Shown: positions 5,962 through 15,172 of the stretch, in pieces
How positions within the stretch are numbered: the first letter of the stretch is position 1
How the letters are laid out: the number at the start of each line of letters is the position of its first letter
NCBI GenBank assembly: GCA_027587225.1
Contig: JAPDDQ010000001.1
Location: forward strand, 496,001-560,000
Length of the DNA: 64,000 nucleotides
Reading direction: 5' to 3'
From: Solirubrobacter taibaiensis
GTDB lineage: Bacteria; Actinomycetota; Thermoleophilia; Solirubrobacterales; Solirubrobacteraceae
The notes under the pieces: generated by a model
Databases searched by the model: none
What the model was told of the DNA's origin: nothing
Seen by the model: only the letters and a program-made list of their open reading frames with translations
Made by a program: the position numbers and the translations under genes

Positions 5962-7311
5962 TCAATCGACCTCGACGTCAAATTCGAAGTCGCCGATCCC
6001 GTCGAGGGTCGTGACCGTCCCGTCCTTTACGCGCGCGTCCACGATGAGCGAACCGTAGCCTTTGCGCTTGAACTTCGCGACGGCGGCGGCGGTGAAGGTC
6101 ACGCGGACGTAGCCGTCATGTTTGATGTCCGGCGGCAGGGAGAACGTCCCGCGGCCGAGAACGGGCTTGCTGCGTCCCTCGCGCAGGAGCAGCGTGCCGC
6201 GGCAGCGTCCGCTCGCGGCGGCGACGCACTTGACCGGCACGCGCGCGTGGTTGCCGCGCAGCTTGGAGTGCGCACCGATGAAGTACAGCGAGATCTCCGA
6301 GCCCGGGCATGGCGTGGCGCGCGAAGCGGTACTTGGTGCGAAAGAGGCGTAGCGAACGCAACCATTGAGCAACCAGGCGACGCCGTTGTCGTCTGCCGCG
6401 ATGTCGCCTTCCGTGAACGACGCCGGCTGCAGGACGATCTGCGATCCGTCGCCGCGGACGAGGTCGAGCGTCTTGCGCGCGTCGTCGAAGGTCGCGATGT
6501 ACGGGCCGGCGAAGAACGGGTTCCCGAGTCGGCCCGAGTTGGCGAGGTTGCTCACGGGTTGGCCGATCCCGGCGAGGTCGATGCCGCGCCGCGTGTTGAC
6601 CGCGATCCGCCCATCCGGGAGCAGATCCAAGCCACCGAACTGCGGGCCTTCGTCGGTCGTCGGCGGCATGATCGTGTACAGCGAAGCGCCGGTCACGAGA
6701 TCGGCGAGCTCAATCCGCTGCGGCGCATACCCCTCGATCGCGACGTAGGGCCCGGCGAGCTCGCTCGGCATGCGGTTGCCGCTGGCCCACGCGATCGGCG
6801 TCCAGCGCGTGCCGTCATACACAGAGGCGCGGAAGTTGCGTGGGCCGGTCTCCTCGCCGTCACCGCCTCCGAAGTCGACGACGTTGTCGTCGATCAGCTC
6901 GGTCAAAAGGATCCGGTTGCCGTCGACGCGCACGACGCCCGGCGCCCACTTCGAGCGGTCTTTGCGCATCAGTTTCAGCGGCCCGGACGGCGGCCCGACG
7001 TAGAGCCGGTGCTCGCGCTTGACGTCCACCGCCAAGGCGACCAGCTGCGTCGAGGCTCCGAGCCGAGCGGAGTCATAGTCGGCCTCGTCCAGCTCGAGCA
7101 GCGTCCGCGCCTTGCCGCCGACGCGCGGGACTGCGACCAGCTTCAGCGTGTCCTTGTAGGACTGGCTGAGCACGAGCACATCGGGCCCGGCGAGCTCGAT
7201 CGCCGTCGTCTCACGGTCATGACGCAGCTGCACCGGAACAGGATCAGCGGCGCTCGCGGGTGCGACTAAGGCGAGCGTGGCGATGACGACGGAAACAACC
7301 GCGCGGAACAT
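5962..7311 (-). CDS. Secreted propeller-like protein
   Basis: A 449-aa protein with an N-terminal signal peptide (MFRAVVSVVIATLALVAPASA, cleavage after residue 21-22). The body carries repeated propeller-blade phrases (VLVLSQSYKDTLKLV, RHRLY-type blades, GGLDLLPDGRIAVNTRRG, AADDNGVAWLLNG). The last ~110 residues (LRGNHARVPVKCVAAASGRCRGTLLLR onward) form a separate beta-sandwich-like module with a cysteine pair, common at the end of exported proteins in this kind of genome. It should fold outside the membrane. No enzyme signature is visible. It converges on the DUF7674-like gene. Confidence 0.75.
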   Translation of the reverse strand: MFRAVVSVVIATLALVAPASAADPVPVQLRHDRETTAIELAGPDVLVLSQSYKDTLKLVAVPRVGGKARTLLELDEADYDSARLGASTQLVALAVDVKREHRLYVGPPSGPLKLMRKDRSKWAPGVVRVDGNRILLTELIDDNVVDFGGGDGEETGPRNFRASVYDGTRWTPIAWASGNRMPSELAGPYVAIEGYAPQRIELADLVTGASLYTIMPPTTDEGPQFGGLDLLPDGRIAVNTRRGIDLAGIGQPVSNLANSGRLGNPFFAGPYIATFDDARKTLDLVRGDGSQIVLQPASFTEGDIAADDNGVAWLLNGCVRYASFAPSTASRATPCPGSEISLYFIGAHSKLRGNHARVPVKCVAAASGRCRGTLLLREGRSKPVLGRGTFSLPPDIKHDGYVRVTFTAAAVAKFKRKGYGSLIVDARVKDGTVTTLDGIGDFEFDVEVD

Positions 7312-7489
7312 GCCGAGCTAGTACCCCGATTCGGAGCGAAGAGCTCCCGCACGCTGCCTCTACACGGAAACAAGGTCCACTCATGACTTACGTGATCGGG
7401 TCTCGGCTCGAATGGAGACGGCCGGCGCGCGGTTCTGGTCGGCGTCGACTTCGAGCCAGACCTATGCCTCCGGGCGATGCGACTAGGGG

Positions 7490-7708
7490 TCACCGACAGT
7501 CGGCGGAGCCGGCATCGACGAGCTTTGGAAGATCGCCAAGTGGCCCGACAGCAGCGCGAACGGTCGCGAACGTCGATTGTGCGTCCTTGGTCCAGATGAA
7601 GACGTTGGTGAAGCCTTGGTCCACGTCGTGGCCGTCGATCTGCGCTTCATCGGGAAGAGTCCCTGCGGGAGCGCGCGTGCGGTTAGCTCGGTCGCGTGGC
7701 GCCGCGAT
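7490..7708 (-). pseudogene. C-terminal remnant of an immunity-like gene
   Basis: Directly after the TAG of the aldo/keto reductase, and in the same frame, the sequence reads on without an initiator. About 70 residues are protein-like: a degenerate start, then LPDEAQIDGHDVDQGFTNVFIWTK, DAQSTFATVRAAVGPLGDLP and a stop. The D-G-H-D-x-x-x-G-x-x-N-V-F-I pattern followed by a T-F-x-x-V helix looks like a conserved small domain, but the usual N-terminal part and a start codon are missing. It is best read as a truncated gene left after recombination. Expression by readthrough of the TAG is possible but unproven. Confidence 0.45.
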
Positions 7709-8521
7709 CTAGCGCCAGCATGTCGTCTCTGATAGTTCGATCACGGCGGCGTGGACATTCTCGCGGAGGTGCTCAGGCGAGCCAGTGCCGGGGATCGGCA
7801 GCATGACGGGCGACCGGTGCAGCAGCCAGGCGAGCGCGACCTGTGTTGGTGTCGCGCCGTGACGGGCGGCGACGCCGGCCAGGGCGCTGGAAGACTGGGC
7901 GAGATCGCCCCGCGCGATCGGCGCCCAGGGCATGAACCCGATCCCGTGTTCTTCGCACGCACTCAACACCGCATCGGCCGTCTGGTCGACGAGGCTTAAG
8001 CGGTTCTGGACGGTGGCGATGTCGATCAGTTCACGCGCTCGGTGCAGCTCGTCTGCAGACACTTCGGAGACACCGACGAGGCGGATCTTTCCCTCCTCGC
8101 GTAGCTCCTGTATGGCGCCGAACTGCTCCTCGATCGGGACGTCGGGATCGATTCGGTGCAGTTGCCAGAGGTCGATCGTGTCGAGCCGAAGACGGCGCAA
8201 GCTGTCCTCGCAGTCGGCTCGCAGTCGCTCGGGGCGACCGTCTGGGTGGCCGCCGCGGCGCAGTCCGCCTTTGGTGGCGATCATCAATCCTTCGGGGTAC
8301 GGATGCAGCGCCTCGGCGATGAAGTCCTCAGAGCGGCCATAGGCCCGGGCGGTGTCGATCAGATCGACTCCCAGCCGCAGCGCCTCGTGCAGGATCTCGC
8401 GGGCGGCACTTGCACTCTTGGGCTCGTCTCGGATGCCCGGAAGCCGCATCGCTCCAAATCCGAGTCGGTGCACACTCACCACACCGCCAACCGCAAAAGT
8501 GCCGGACGCACGAGCAGGCAC
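7709..8521 (-). CDS. Aldo/keto reductase
   Basis: This is an NADPH-dependent carbonyl reductase of the AKR superfamily (TIM barrel). It shows LGFGAMRLPG at the front and DTARAYGRSEDFIAEAL with the catalytic Asp and Tyr. IATKGGL carries the Lys, and DLWQLHRID the His of the tetrad. VGVSEV and VQNRLSLVDQ follow, with a C-terminal IPGTGSPEHLRENV cofactor loop. I chose the GTG at 8521, giving 270 aa and a normal N-terminus. The frame remains open further up to 8626, but that extension runs through repeat copy 12 and is not family-like. The substrate is unknown. It lies between the remnant at 7490-7708 and the MMPL gene. Confidence 0.85.
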   Translation of the reverse strand: MPARASGTFAVGGVVSVHRLGFGAMRLPGIRDEPKSASAAREILHEALRLGVDLIDTARAYGRSEDFIAEALHPYPEGLMIATKGGLRRGGHPDGRPERLRADCEDSLRRLRLDTIDLWQLHRIDPDVPIEEQFGAIQELREEGKIRLVGVSEVSADELHRARELIDIATVQNRLSLVDQTADAVLSACEEHGIGFMPWAPIARGDLAQSSSALAGVAARHGATPTQVALAWLLHRSPVMLPIPGTGSPEHLRENVHAAVIELSETTCWR

Positions 8522-8563
8522 GGACGCATCCTGGAAACGACGGGCCACGGCGTGCAGGTTACG

Positions 8564-8606
8564 AGCCCGAAGTCCTTGTCGACGAACTCGCGTGTTTCTC
8601 GGCGCC
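8564..8606 (+). repeat. 38-bp cassette-type repeat, copy 12
   Basis: The TCGACG core is at 8579-8584, in CCCGAAGTCCTTGTCGACGA followed by ACTCGCGTGTTTCTCGGCG. It closely matches copy 6. It lies between two minus-strand genes. The peptide reading is EVLVDELACFS. Confidence 0.7.
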
Positions 8607-8672
8607 GGAAGCGCAACCGCGCGCAATCCAACGTTTTCCGCTTGTCGCCCGGTGCCCGCGCTGGGCTGGTGT

Positions 8673-10865
8673 TCATGACTCGGCGGCCGATATGTCCGCG
8701 GGCAGGCGCAGTAGCCGCCGGCCGCGCTCGGGCATCCACCAGTTCCAGCGGCCGAGCCACGAGACGGTGGCGGGGACGAGCAGCGAGCGCACGATGAGCG
8801 CGTCGATGAGGACGCCTGCGGCGAGTCCGGTGGCGAGCACCTGCAGGTCTCTGTCGCCGGCGGTTGCCATCGAGGCGAACGCGAGGAAGACGATCAGCGC
8901 CGCGCTGGTCACGAGCCGCCCGGTGCCGGCCATCCCGCGCACGACCGCCTCGTCGGTGGCGCCGGTGCGGTCGTACTCCTCGCGCATCCGGGCGAGGATG
9001 AACACCTCGTAGTCCATCGAGAGCCCGTAGATGAACGCGAACACGATGACCGGCGCCCACGCCTGCACCGCTCCGTCGGGGCCGACGCCGAACAGCAACT
9101 CGGTGCCGACGCCGTGCTGCCAGACGAGCGTCATCACGCCCCAGGTCGCGAAGACGGACAGCAGGTTCATCGCGATCGCCTTCGCCGGCAGCACGATGGA
9201 GCGGAACGCTCGTGCGAGCAGCACGAACGTGACGATCGAGATCAGCGCGAGCATCAGCGGGAACGAGCCGTAGACGGCGTCGACGAAGTCGATCGTCTGC
9301 GCGGTGCTCCCGCCGATGGTCGTCGCCGGGAGCGTGGCGGCGGCGTCGCGCAGGGCGTCGATCGCCGCGCGTCCCGACTGCGAGTTCGTGTCGCTGCGCG
9401 TGAATACCTCGACGACCGCTTGACCGTCGGCTCGCCACGCGCCGCCTGGTGCGCTCGCGGCGCGGACGCCGTCAACCGCGGCGAGGCGGGCGGCGGTGTC
9501 GGCCGCGCGGTTGGCCGGGGTGAGGACCTCGACCGGCGCGAGTGGTGCTGCGCCGATGCCGGAGCGATCGAGTTGCTCGAGCGCGGCCTTCGGGGCGCCG
9601 GTGCCGCCGAGCGAGCGTGCCTCAGGGCTGCCGAGGAGGATGCCCTGCGCGGCCACGCAGAGCGCGACGAGCAGGGCCGCGCCGGCGAGCGTGGCGGCGA
9701 CACGGTTGCGGATGACCAGGCGCGCCCAGGCGGCCCAGTGTCGCTCGGCGCGGTCGGTGCGTCGCAGCCGGCGGGCGTCGGCGACCGGTCCGACCGTGGC
9801 GAGCACGACGGGCAGCAGCGTGAGCGCGACGGCGACGGACGCGAGCGGGATGAGCAGGCCGCCGAAACCCATCGAGCGCAAGAACGGCACGGGCAGCACG
9901 AGCGCGGCGAGCAGTCCGATCGCCACGGTGGTGCCGCTGAACAGCACGGCGCGCCCGGCGGTTCCGGCGGCGTGCACGATCGCCTGCTCGTTGCTCAGCC
10001 CGCGTTCGCGTTCCTCGCGCCAGCGCATGACGATCAGGAGCGCATAGTCGATCGCGACGGCGAGGCCGATCAGCGAGACGAGGAAGACGACGACCAAGTT
10101 GACCTCGGTCAGCGCGGTGAGCCCCCAGACGGCCAGCAGCGTGACCGGGATCGCGACGATCGCCATCAGCAGCGGTACGAGGGCGAGTGCGGACGCGAAG
10201 ACGAACACCAGCACGATCAGTGCCCCGACACCGGCGAGGAGCGTCTCGTTCAGGAAGGCGGGACCGCTCTCGCCTGGCGCCTCGCTGGTCAGCAGTGCGT
10301 TACCCGTGAGCCGTACCTCGGCGCCGCCCACGCGCGCGCCCTCGGCGGCTTGCTCGGCGCGCGCCAGCGTCTCTTCGTCGATCTCGCTCCCGCTCGGGCC
10401 GTTGTCGCCGACCGCGGCCGACGGTGGATGCACGACCACGAACGTGGTGCGGCCGTCGTCTGAGACGTAGGCCGGCTCGGACGTGGAGCCGAAGGACGCG
10501 ATGCGCGCGCCGGGGACGGCGCGCGCGAGGTCCTGCTCGAGCGCGCGCAGGTCGGCACGGACCGCCGGCGCGGTTGCCGTCGCTGAAGGTGGCAGCGTGA
10601 CGACGGCGATGAGCGGCGGGGTCGCGCCGCCCGAGTCGAAGCGACTGACGATCCGCTCGTTCGTGACGGTGCTCGCGCTGTCGGGCATCGTGAAGTTCTC
10701 GTCCAGCGCGCCGGTGACCTGCGTGGCCCCGTAGAACCCGACCAGGGTGAGCGCGAGCCAGCCGACCGCGACCAGGCGCTTGTGGGCGAGTACCCACCGG
10801 GTGAGGCTCGCGAGCCAGCGCCCGGTGCGGTCGATCGGCGGGGGAGGAATCGGTGTCGTTCGCAT
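8673..10865 (-). CDS. MMPL family RND-type exporter
   Basis: A 730-aa integral membrane protein. After a cytoplasmic start (MRTTPIPPPPIDRTGRWLASL) comes helix 1 (LVAVGWLALTLVGFYGA). A large extracytoplasmic domain (residues ~45-200) is followed by a bundle of about five helices that includes GLAVAIDYALLIVMRWREE, the conserved MMPL helix 4 D-Y motif. A second extracytoplasmic domain and a second helix bundle (IYGLSMDYEVFILARMREEY) complete it. The two-fold repeat of G-L-x-x-x-x-D-Y is diagnostic. Members export lipids or drugs using the proton gradient. It diverges from the two-component system at 11000, which may regulate it. A TAGCTT -10 box lies 8 nt before the ATG. Confidence 0.9.
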   Translation of the reverse strand: MRTTPIPPPPIDRTGRWLASLTRWVLAHKRLVAVGWLALTLVGFYGATQVTGALDENFTMPDSASTVTNERIVSRFDSGGATPPLIAVVTLPPSATATAPAVRADLRALEQDLARAVPGARIASFGSTSEPAYVSDDGRTTFVVVHPPSAAVGDNGPSGSEIDEETLARAEQAAEGARVGGAEVRLTGNALLTSEAPGESGPAFLNETLLAGVGALIVLVFVFASALALVPLLMAIVAIPVTLLAVWGLTALTEVNLVVVFLVSLIGLAVAIDYALLIVMRWREERERGLSNEQAIVHAAGTAGRAVLFSGTTVAIGLLAALVLPVPFLRSMGFGGLLIPLASVAVALTLLPVVLATVGPVADARRLRRTDRAERHWAAWARLVIRNRVAATLAGAALLVALCVAAQGILLGSPEARSLGGTGAPKAALEQLDRSGIGAAPLAPVEVLTPANRAADTAARLAAVDGVRAASAPGGAWRADGQAVVEVFTRSDTNSQSGRAAIDALRDAAATLPATTIGGSTAQTIDFVDAVYGSFPLMLALISIVTFVLLARAFRSIVLPAKAIAMNLLSVFATWGVMTLVWQHGVGTELLFGVGPDGAVQAWAPVIVFAFIYGLSMDYEVFILARMREEYDRTGATDEAVVRGMAGTGRLVTSAALIVFLAFASMATAGDRDLQVLATGLAAGVLIDALIVRSLLVPATVSWLGRWNWWMPERGRRLLRLPADISAAES

Positions 10866-10873
10866 GACCGTCG

Positions 10874-10879
10874 AAGCTA
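10874..10879 (-). promoter_or_regulatory. -10 box for the MMPL gene
   Basis: TAGCTT on the minus strand, 8 nt before the ATG at 10865, consistent with a leaderless transcript. Confidence 0.45.
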
Positions 10880-10986
10880 GGTCGGCCGCGGTCCGCGCGA
10901 AACGTCCGCTCGACGGATCCTCGGTCTCCTCCCGTGGGAGGAGACGCCTCCTGCCGTGGGAGGTGTCGGGGCCGCCGGCGCGGCAC

Positions 10987-10992
10987 TAGGCT
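10987..10992 (+). promoter_or_regulatory. Leaderless -10 box for the sensor kinase gene
   Basis: TAGGCT stands 7 nt before the GTG at 11000, which decides that start over upstream codons. Confidence 0.55.
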
Positions 10993-10999
10993 CCGCCTC

Positions 11000-12139
11000 G
11001 TGTTCAAGAAGAGCTCGCGCCAACTCGTGCTCGACGCCGCGCTGACGGCGACCGTTCTCGCGTTCACGGTCGGGCAGATGGCCAGCCAGGCGTTCGGTGC
11101 AAAAGCCGGCGAGGCGCGCGGAGCCGACGTGGTCGGCGTGATCGTCTGTCTGCTCGCCACGCTCCCGCTGCTGGCGCGTCACCGGGCGCCGCGCGCGGCG
11201 CTGGCGGCGGTCCTCGCCGGCACGGTGGCGCTCGTCGCGCTCGACTACGCAGTGCTGACCGCGCCCGCCCCGGCGATCGTTCTCGCCGCGCTCGCCGAGC
11301 GCGACCGCAGGCAGGACGCTCCCTTGATCCTGATCGCGTGCCTCGCCGCCTTCGCGGCGTTCGTCGCCGTGGCCTGGGCTCGCTTCGAACCAGAGCCGGG
11401 GGAGTACGCGATCACCGCGCTCCTGTGGGCGGGCGGCTGGATCGTCGGCGATCGCCGACGCCTGGCACGGCAGCGGGCCGCGCAGGAGCGCGAGCGCATC
11501 GCGCGCGAGCAGCGCCTCGCGGTCGCCGAGGAGCGAACGCGCATCGCTCGCGAGTTGCACGACTCGGCCGGGCACGCGATCAACTCGATCCTCATCCAAG
11601 CGGGAGCGGCGCGGCTCGTCCAGGACACGCAGCCGGAGCGCACCCGCGAAGCGATCGCGACCATCGAGGCGATCGCGCGCGAGAGCATGCAGGACATGGA
11701 CGCGATCCTGGGCGGGCTGCGCAACGGCGCGCCGGCCGACCTGGAGCCGTTGCCCGGCATCGACCGCATCGCCGCGCTCGTCGAGCGTCACCAGGCCGCC
11801 GGCCTGGACTTCTCGCTGCGTGACCGCACGAGCCCGCAGCTGCGACTGCCGCCACCGATCGATCGCGCCGCCTATCGCATCGCGCAGGAGGCGATGACCA
11901 ACGCCGCGCGCCACGGAACCGGCGCCGCCGAACTGACGCTCGAGTGCCGCGACGGCGCGCTGACGCTGACGGTGGCCAACCCCGTCGCCGCCGGCGCGAC
12001 GACGCGGGCCGAGGGCGGCCACGGTCTGGTCGGCATGCGAGAGCGCGCCGCGCTGCTCGGCGGAACGCTCGATGCCCGCCGCGTCGGTAACCGCTTCGAA
12101 GTCCGCGCGGCGCTGCCCTACCGCCGGAGCGCGCCGTGA
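11000..12139 (+). CDS. Sensor histidine kinase, NarL/HisKA_3 type
   Basis: A 379-aa membrane kinase. Residues ~10-150 contain about five short hydrophobic segments (N-terminal MASE-like sensor). A basic coiled region (RRRLARQRAAQERERIAREQRLAV) follows. The dimerisation and phosphoacceptor motif is RTRIARELHDSAGHAINSIL, whose His in E-L-H-D is the phosphorylation site. The C-terminal ATPase has YRIAQEAMTNAARHG (N box) and GGHGLVGMRERAALLGG (G box). Its stop overlaps the response regulator start by 4 nt (GTGA), so the two are translationally coupled. The adjacent divergent MMPL exporter is the likely target. Confidence 0.9.
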   Translation: MFKKSSRQLVLDAALTATVLAFTVGQMASQAFGAKAGEARGADVVGVIVCLLATLPLLARHRAPRAALAAVLAGTVALVALDYAVLTAPAPAIVLAALAERDRRQDAPLILIACLAAFAAFVAVAWARFEPEPGEYAITALLWAGGWIVGDRRRLARQRAAQERERIAREQRLAVAEERTRIARELHDSAGHAINSILIQAGAARLVQDTQPERTREAIATIEAIARESMQDMDAILGGLRNGAPADLEPLPGIDRIAALVERHQAAGLDFSLRDRTSPQLRLPPPIDRAAYRIAQEAMTNAARHGTGAAELTLECRDGALTLTVANPVAAGATTRAEGGHGLVGMRERAALLGGTLDARRVGNRFEVRAALPYRRSAP

Positions 12140-12822
12140 CCGAATCCAGCGGCGCGATCCGCGTGATGCTGGTCGACGACGACGACCTCGTCCGCCGCGG
12201 CCTGCGCCTGATCCTCTCCAGCGACCCGACGCTCGACGTCGTCGCCGAGGCCGAGGACGGCGACATCGCGCTGCGCCGCGCGCCACACCACCACCCCGAC
12301 GTCGTGCTGATGGACGTCCGAATGCCACAGATGGACGGCATCACCGCGACCCGCGAGCTGATCGCACGGGTGCCCGACGCTCGCGTGCTCATCCTCACGA
12401 CCTTCGACGAGGACGAGTACGTCGTCGGCGCGCTGCGCGCCGGCGCCAGCGGCTTCCTGCTCAAGCGCAGCACCCCCGAGGACTTGCTGCGCGCGATCCA
12501 TGTCGTCGCCCTCGGCGACGCGCTGCTCTCACCCGCGGTGACACGACGCGTGATCGAGCGGGTGGTCGAACAGCCGATCCTGAGCTCCTCCCCGGATCCC
12601 CGGCTTGCCGACCTCACACCACGCGAGCTCGAGGTGTTCCTGCTCATCGCCCAAGGACGCTCCAACCGCGAGATCGCCGCCGCGCTGACCGTCGAGGAGA
12701 CGACGGTCAAGAGCCACGTCCGCAACGTGCTGACGAAGCTCGGCGCACGCGACCGGATCCACGCCGTGATCCTCGCCTACGAATGCGGCGCGGTCTCCCC
12801 CGGCAAACGGACGGCGCCGTGA
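12136..12822 (+). CDS. LuxR/NarL-family response regulator
   Basis: A 228-aa DNA-binding regulator. Its receiver domain (residues ~5-125) has the acidic pocket VDDDDLVRRG, the phosphorylatable Asp in VVLMDVRMPQMDG, the T/S in ILTTFDEDEYV and the Lys in GFLLKRSTPEDLL. The C-terminal helix-turn-helix (residues ~155-220) reads LTPRELEVFLLIAQGRSNREI, then TVEETTVKSHVRNVLTKLGARDR. GTG start, coupled to the kinase by a 4-nt overlap. It is expected to act as a dimer on promoters nearby, perhaps in the MMPL/kinase divergent region. Confidence 0.92.
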   Translation: MTESSGAIRVMLVDDDDLVRRGLRLILSSDPTLDVVAEAEDGDIALRRAPHHHPDVVLMDVRMPQMDGITATRELIARVPDARVLILTTFDEDEYVVGALRAGASGFLLKRSTPEDLLRAIHVVALGDALLSPAVTRRVIERVVEQPILSSSPDPRLADLTPRELEVFLLIAQGRSNREIAAALTVEETTVKSHVRNVLTKLGARDRIHAVILAYECGAVSPGKRTAP

Positions 12823-12836
12823 CCGACCGTGCGGAT

Positions 12837-14450
12837 TTACTGCAGTCGGAGGGCGGCGGCGCCGTCCCATGCGAGCACGTAGAGGAAGCGGGAGTCCGCG
12901 CTCAACGCGAGCTGCACGGTGCTGTTTCGGTCTCGGGGGATCCATACGGGTTCGCAGCCACGATGGCCCAGGCCGGCGCATCGACCGGGGCCGTCGCGCT
13001 GGCTCACGCTTCCGTCTGACCAGCGATCGAGAACGGCCAGTTCGCCGCCCCTGCCGTGGACGAACATGCGTTGGCCGTCAGGACTGACCGCCATTGCGGC
13101 TGGGTGGTCGACGTCCACTTCGCCGCAGGCACCGGCGGTCCGGCCGCACGTGCGCACCGGCGTGAGGGTGGCGGAGGCGGGTTGGCGGGTGAAGGCGTCG
13201 ATGAAGCCGCTGCGGACATCGCCCGTGCGTACTCCTCCCGGCCGGAAATCGGTCGAGAGCGTGTACAGCGTGTTGTCGGCGGTCGCGATCGCGCGTCCGA
13301 ACTCTCCACGCAAGGGGCTGTCGGCTGGCCGTTTGAACGGGATACAGAAGTCGTCGCGCGTCCAGCACGTTCCGGTGCTCGCGGGCCTGCGCGGCGCGCC
13401 GCGGCGGTCGATCTCCCAGCCGCTCAGCTCAAAGCCGAGCACGTGGAGCGTCGCTGGATCGGCAGCCAGCGCAGACAACCGTCCCGCAGGCTTCCACGTC
13501 GCGGTCGTCGACAGCGCGCGCAGGCGACTTCCCCGGCCACGGACGAGGGTGAGGATCCGCGCACCTGGTCCCTCGTAGTCGTCAGTTCGGTGGTATTGCT
13601 CGCCTTGGTAGACGACGTGCGCCTGCGATCCGCCGCCGGTGAACACGACGGCGGAGTGCGGGATGCGCTCCACCCAGCCGTGGCGCTGACATGACGGCGC
13701 CTTGCGGGCGATGCACATCGGACCCGAGCGCGGGCGTCGTAGTAGGCCGGTGGACCGATCGCGGTCATAGATCACGATCCGGCCGTTCATCATCACCAGC
13801 AGGGTCCGGCCGTCGGGAAACATCGACAGCCCCGTCGGGCTCTCACCCCTCAAGGTCGGATCGACCGCGCATCCGGGTCTTCTACGTGCCGTGATGCACC
13901 CGGCCGGACCGGTGAGTTGTCGCAACCGCCCGCTGGCCCGATCACGCCGGTAGACCGTCACGATGTTCCCGGCGGGGCTGGGTCCGACCACGTAGAAGTG
14001 CCGGCCGTCGGGAGCGATCGCCGTCCTCCACGCCGACCCGCCGCCGCGGGCTTTCTGGCACCCGGCAATCGCCTTGCGATTTCGTTCGCGGCGTCCCGGT
14101 TCAGGGCTGAACGCAAGACATCCGTCCTTGCCACGCAACTGCGCGAGCCGACCGCTGTTGGTCACGCGTCGCAGCACGACGATCGCGTCAGGGCTTCGTC
14201 CGTAGAAGCTCGACAGGTCCGGCGCGGCCGTCCAGTCGTAGATCGCATATCGAGCGCCCCGCAGCCGTTTGCACGGCCATCGTGGGTGCGCCGCCCAACA
14301 GGGCCCTCCCGCAGACACACGCGGCGGCTCCTGCGACGAGCGCGCGGCCGCGGCGCTGCTCACCGTGTGCCCGTCGCGCGGCAGCGGCAGGAGCTCGACC
14401 ACCGCGACAAAAGCGACGCACATCACGACCGCTACTGCATGTCGCAGCAT
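12837..14450 (-). CDS. Secreted lactonase-like beta-propeller protein
   Basis: A 537-aa exported protein. The N-terminus (MLRHAVAVVMCVAFVAVVELL) is a signal peptide or anchor. Blade repeats follow with the pattern V-Y-R-R-D-R-A-S-G-R-L-R-Q-L, A-I-A-P-D-G-R-H-F-Y-V-V and S-M-F-P-D-G-R-T-L-L-V-M, the hallmark of 6-phosphogluconolactonase-like or YVTN propellers. Each blade carries a cysteine pair (GKDGCLAFSP with ..IAGCQKA; AGCITARRRPGC; PMCIARKAPSC; TCGRTAGACG), suggesting one disulfide per blade as in extracellular proteins. No catalytic assignment is possible. It converges with the response regulator, 14 nt apart. Confidence 0.8.
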   Translation of the reverse strand: MLRHAVAVVMCVAFVAVVELLPLPRDGHTVSSAAAARSSQEPPRVSAGGPCWAAHPRWPCKRLRGARYAIYDWTAAPDLSSFYGRSPDAIVVLRRVTNSGRLAQLRGKDGCLAFSPEPGRRERNRKAIAGCQKARGGGSAWRTAIAPDGRHFYVVGPSPAGNIVTVYRRDRASGRLRQLTGPAGCITARRRPGCAVDPTLRGESPTGLSMFPDGRTLLVMMNGRIVIYDRDRSTGLLRRPRSGPMCIARKAPSCQRHGWVERIPHSAVVFTGGGSQAHVVYQGEQYHRTDDYEGPGARILTLVRGRGSRLRALSTTATWKPAGRLSALAADPATLHVLGFELSGWEIDRRGAPRRPASTGTCWTRDDFCIPFKRPADSPLRGEFGRAIATADNTLYTLSTDFRPGGVRTGDVRSGFIDAFTRQPASATLTPVRTCGRTAGACGEVDVDHPAAMAVSPDGQRMFVHGRGGELAVLDRWSDGSVSQRDGPGRCAGLGHRGCEPVWIPRDRNSTVQLALSADSRFLYVLAWDGAAALRLQ

Positions 14451-14737
14451 GGCGAAACACTATCCGCTGCGTCGGGCTGCACATGGATTCAGAGGACCCG
14501 CTTGATGCTCGGCGCCCTCGGCGGAGATGCCGGTCTACCGCGCACGGTGAAATCGACGGACACGGACACGGCGCTGACCTACAGGTCCAAGCAGGTGTCG
14601 CCACAACGCTGGCGTTCGTGTAGCCGCGGCCGTCAAGCACACCGGCCGCTGCTTCGATTCACAAGCGAAACCAACTCGCGGGTTGCGGGCACGCGGCCGC
14701 CGCCGAGTCCGGGGTCGATTTCGAGCCGCCGACTGGG

Positions 14738-15097
14738 TTACGCGAGGAACTCCAGCCGGTTGCCCCACGGGTCCGAGACGTAGAACCGGCGCACCCCAAC
14801 GAGGTCGTGATCCCATACGATTTCGGTGCCTGCCGCTTGCAGCCGAGACGCGAGTGCGTCGAGTGCCGCCGCTTCAACGCGAAATGCGGGATGCGCCTTC
14901 CGAGCCGCCCGGAAGTTCGTTTCGATACCGATGTGCAGCTGCTGCGCGCCTACCGTGAACCACACGCCGCCGCGGGTCCGTAGCGGCTCGGGTTTGGGCG
15001 CCTCCGTTAGTCCAAGGAGCCCACCGTAGAACTGGCGCGCTGACTCCTCACAGCCTTCCGGAGCCGCAATCTGCACATGATCAAGGCCAGCTATCAC
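14738..15097 (-). CDS. VOC (glyoxalase/bleomycin-resistance-like) protein
   Basis: A 119-aa single VOC domain. MIAGLDHVQIAAP carries the first metal His, and ARQFYGGLLGLTE the characteristic Y-x-x-x-L-G. Then come QQLHIGIETNF with a second His, and FYVSDPWGNRLEFLA with the D-P-x-G-N-x-x-E ending and the metal Glu. Members bind a divalent metal and act as dioxygenases, glyoxalases or drug-sequestering proteins. The exact substrate cannot be told. Confidence 0.9.
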   Translation of the reverse strand: MIAGLDHVQIAAPEGCEESARQFYGGLLGLTEAPKPEPLRTRGGVWFTVGAQQLHIGIETNFRAARKAHPAFRVEAAALDALASRLQAAGTEIVWDHDLVGVRRFYVSDPWGNRLEFLA

Positions 15098-15135
15098 CGT
15101 GCCAGGGAGCGTAGAGCGGCAGCCGCAGAGGCTGA

Positions 15136-15172
15136 CCGAAAGTGCGCTCTCGGGACGGTCTCATCCACGCAT
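15136..15172 (+). repeat. Degenerate cassette-type repeat
   Basis: GAAAGTGCGCTCTCGGGACGGTCTCATCCACGC follows the family layout but with TCGGGACG in place of the core. The peptide reading KVRSRDGLIHA matches the family (compare RVVLFDGLVHS at copy 4). Confidence 0.4.

Noticed and set aside
5824..7269. A long plus-strand frame opposite the secreted propeller gene
   Set aside because: It is the antisense shadow of a gene with a clear signal peptide and blade repeats; high GC makes such shadows common.
7505..7537. A further copy of the 38-bp repeat (TCGACG at 7515)
   Set aside because: Only the core matches; the flanks do not follow the consensus and it lies in the coding remnant on the other strand.
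10866..10890. A minus-strand copy of the repeat in the MMPL promoter (AGCTTCGACGG)
   Set aside because: Too short a match, and part of it is explained by the -10 box. If genuine it would be the only opposite-strand copy.
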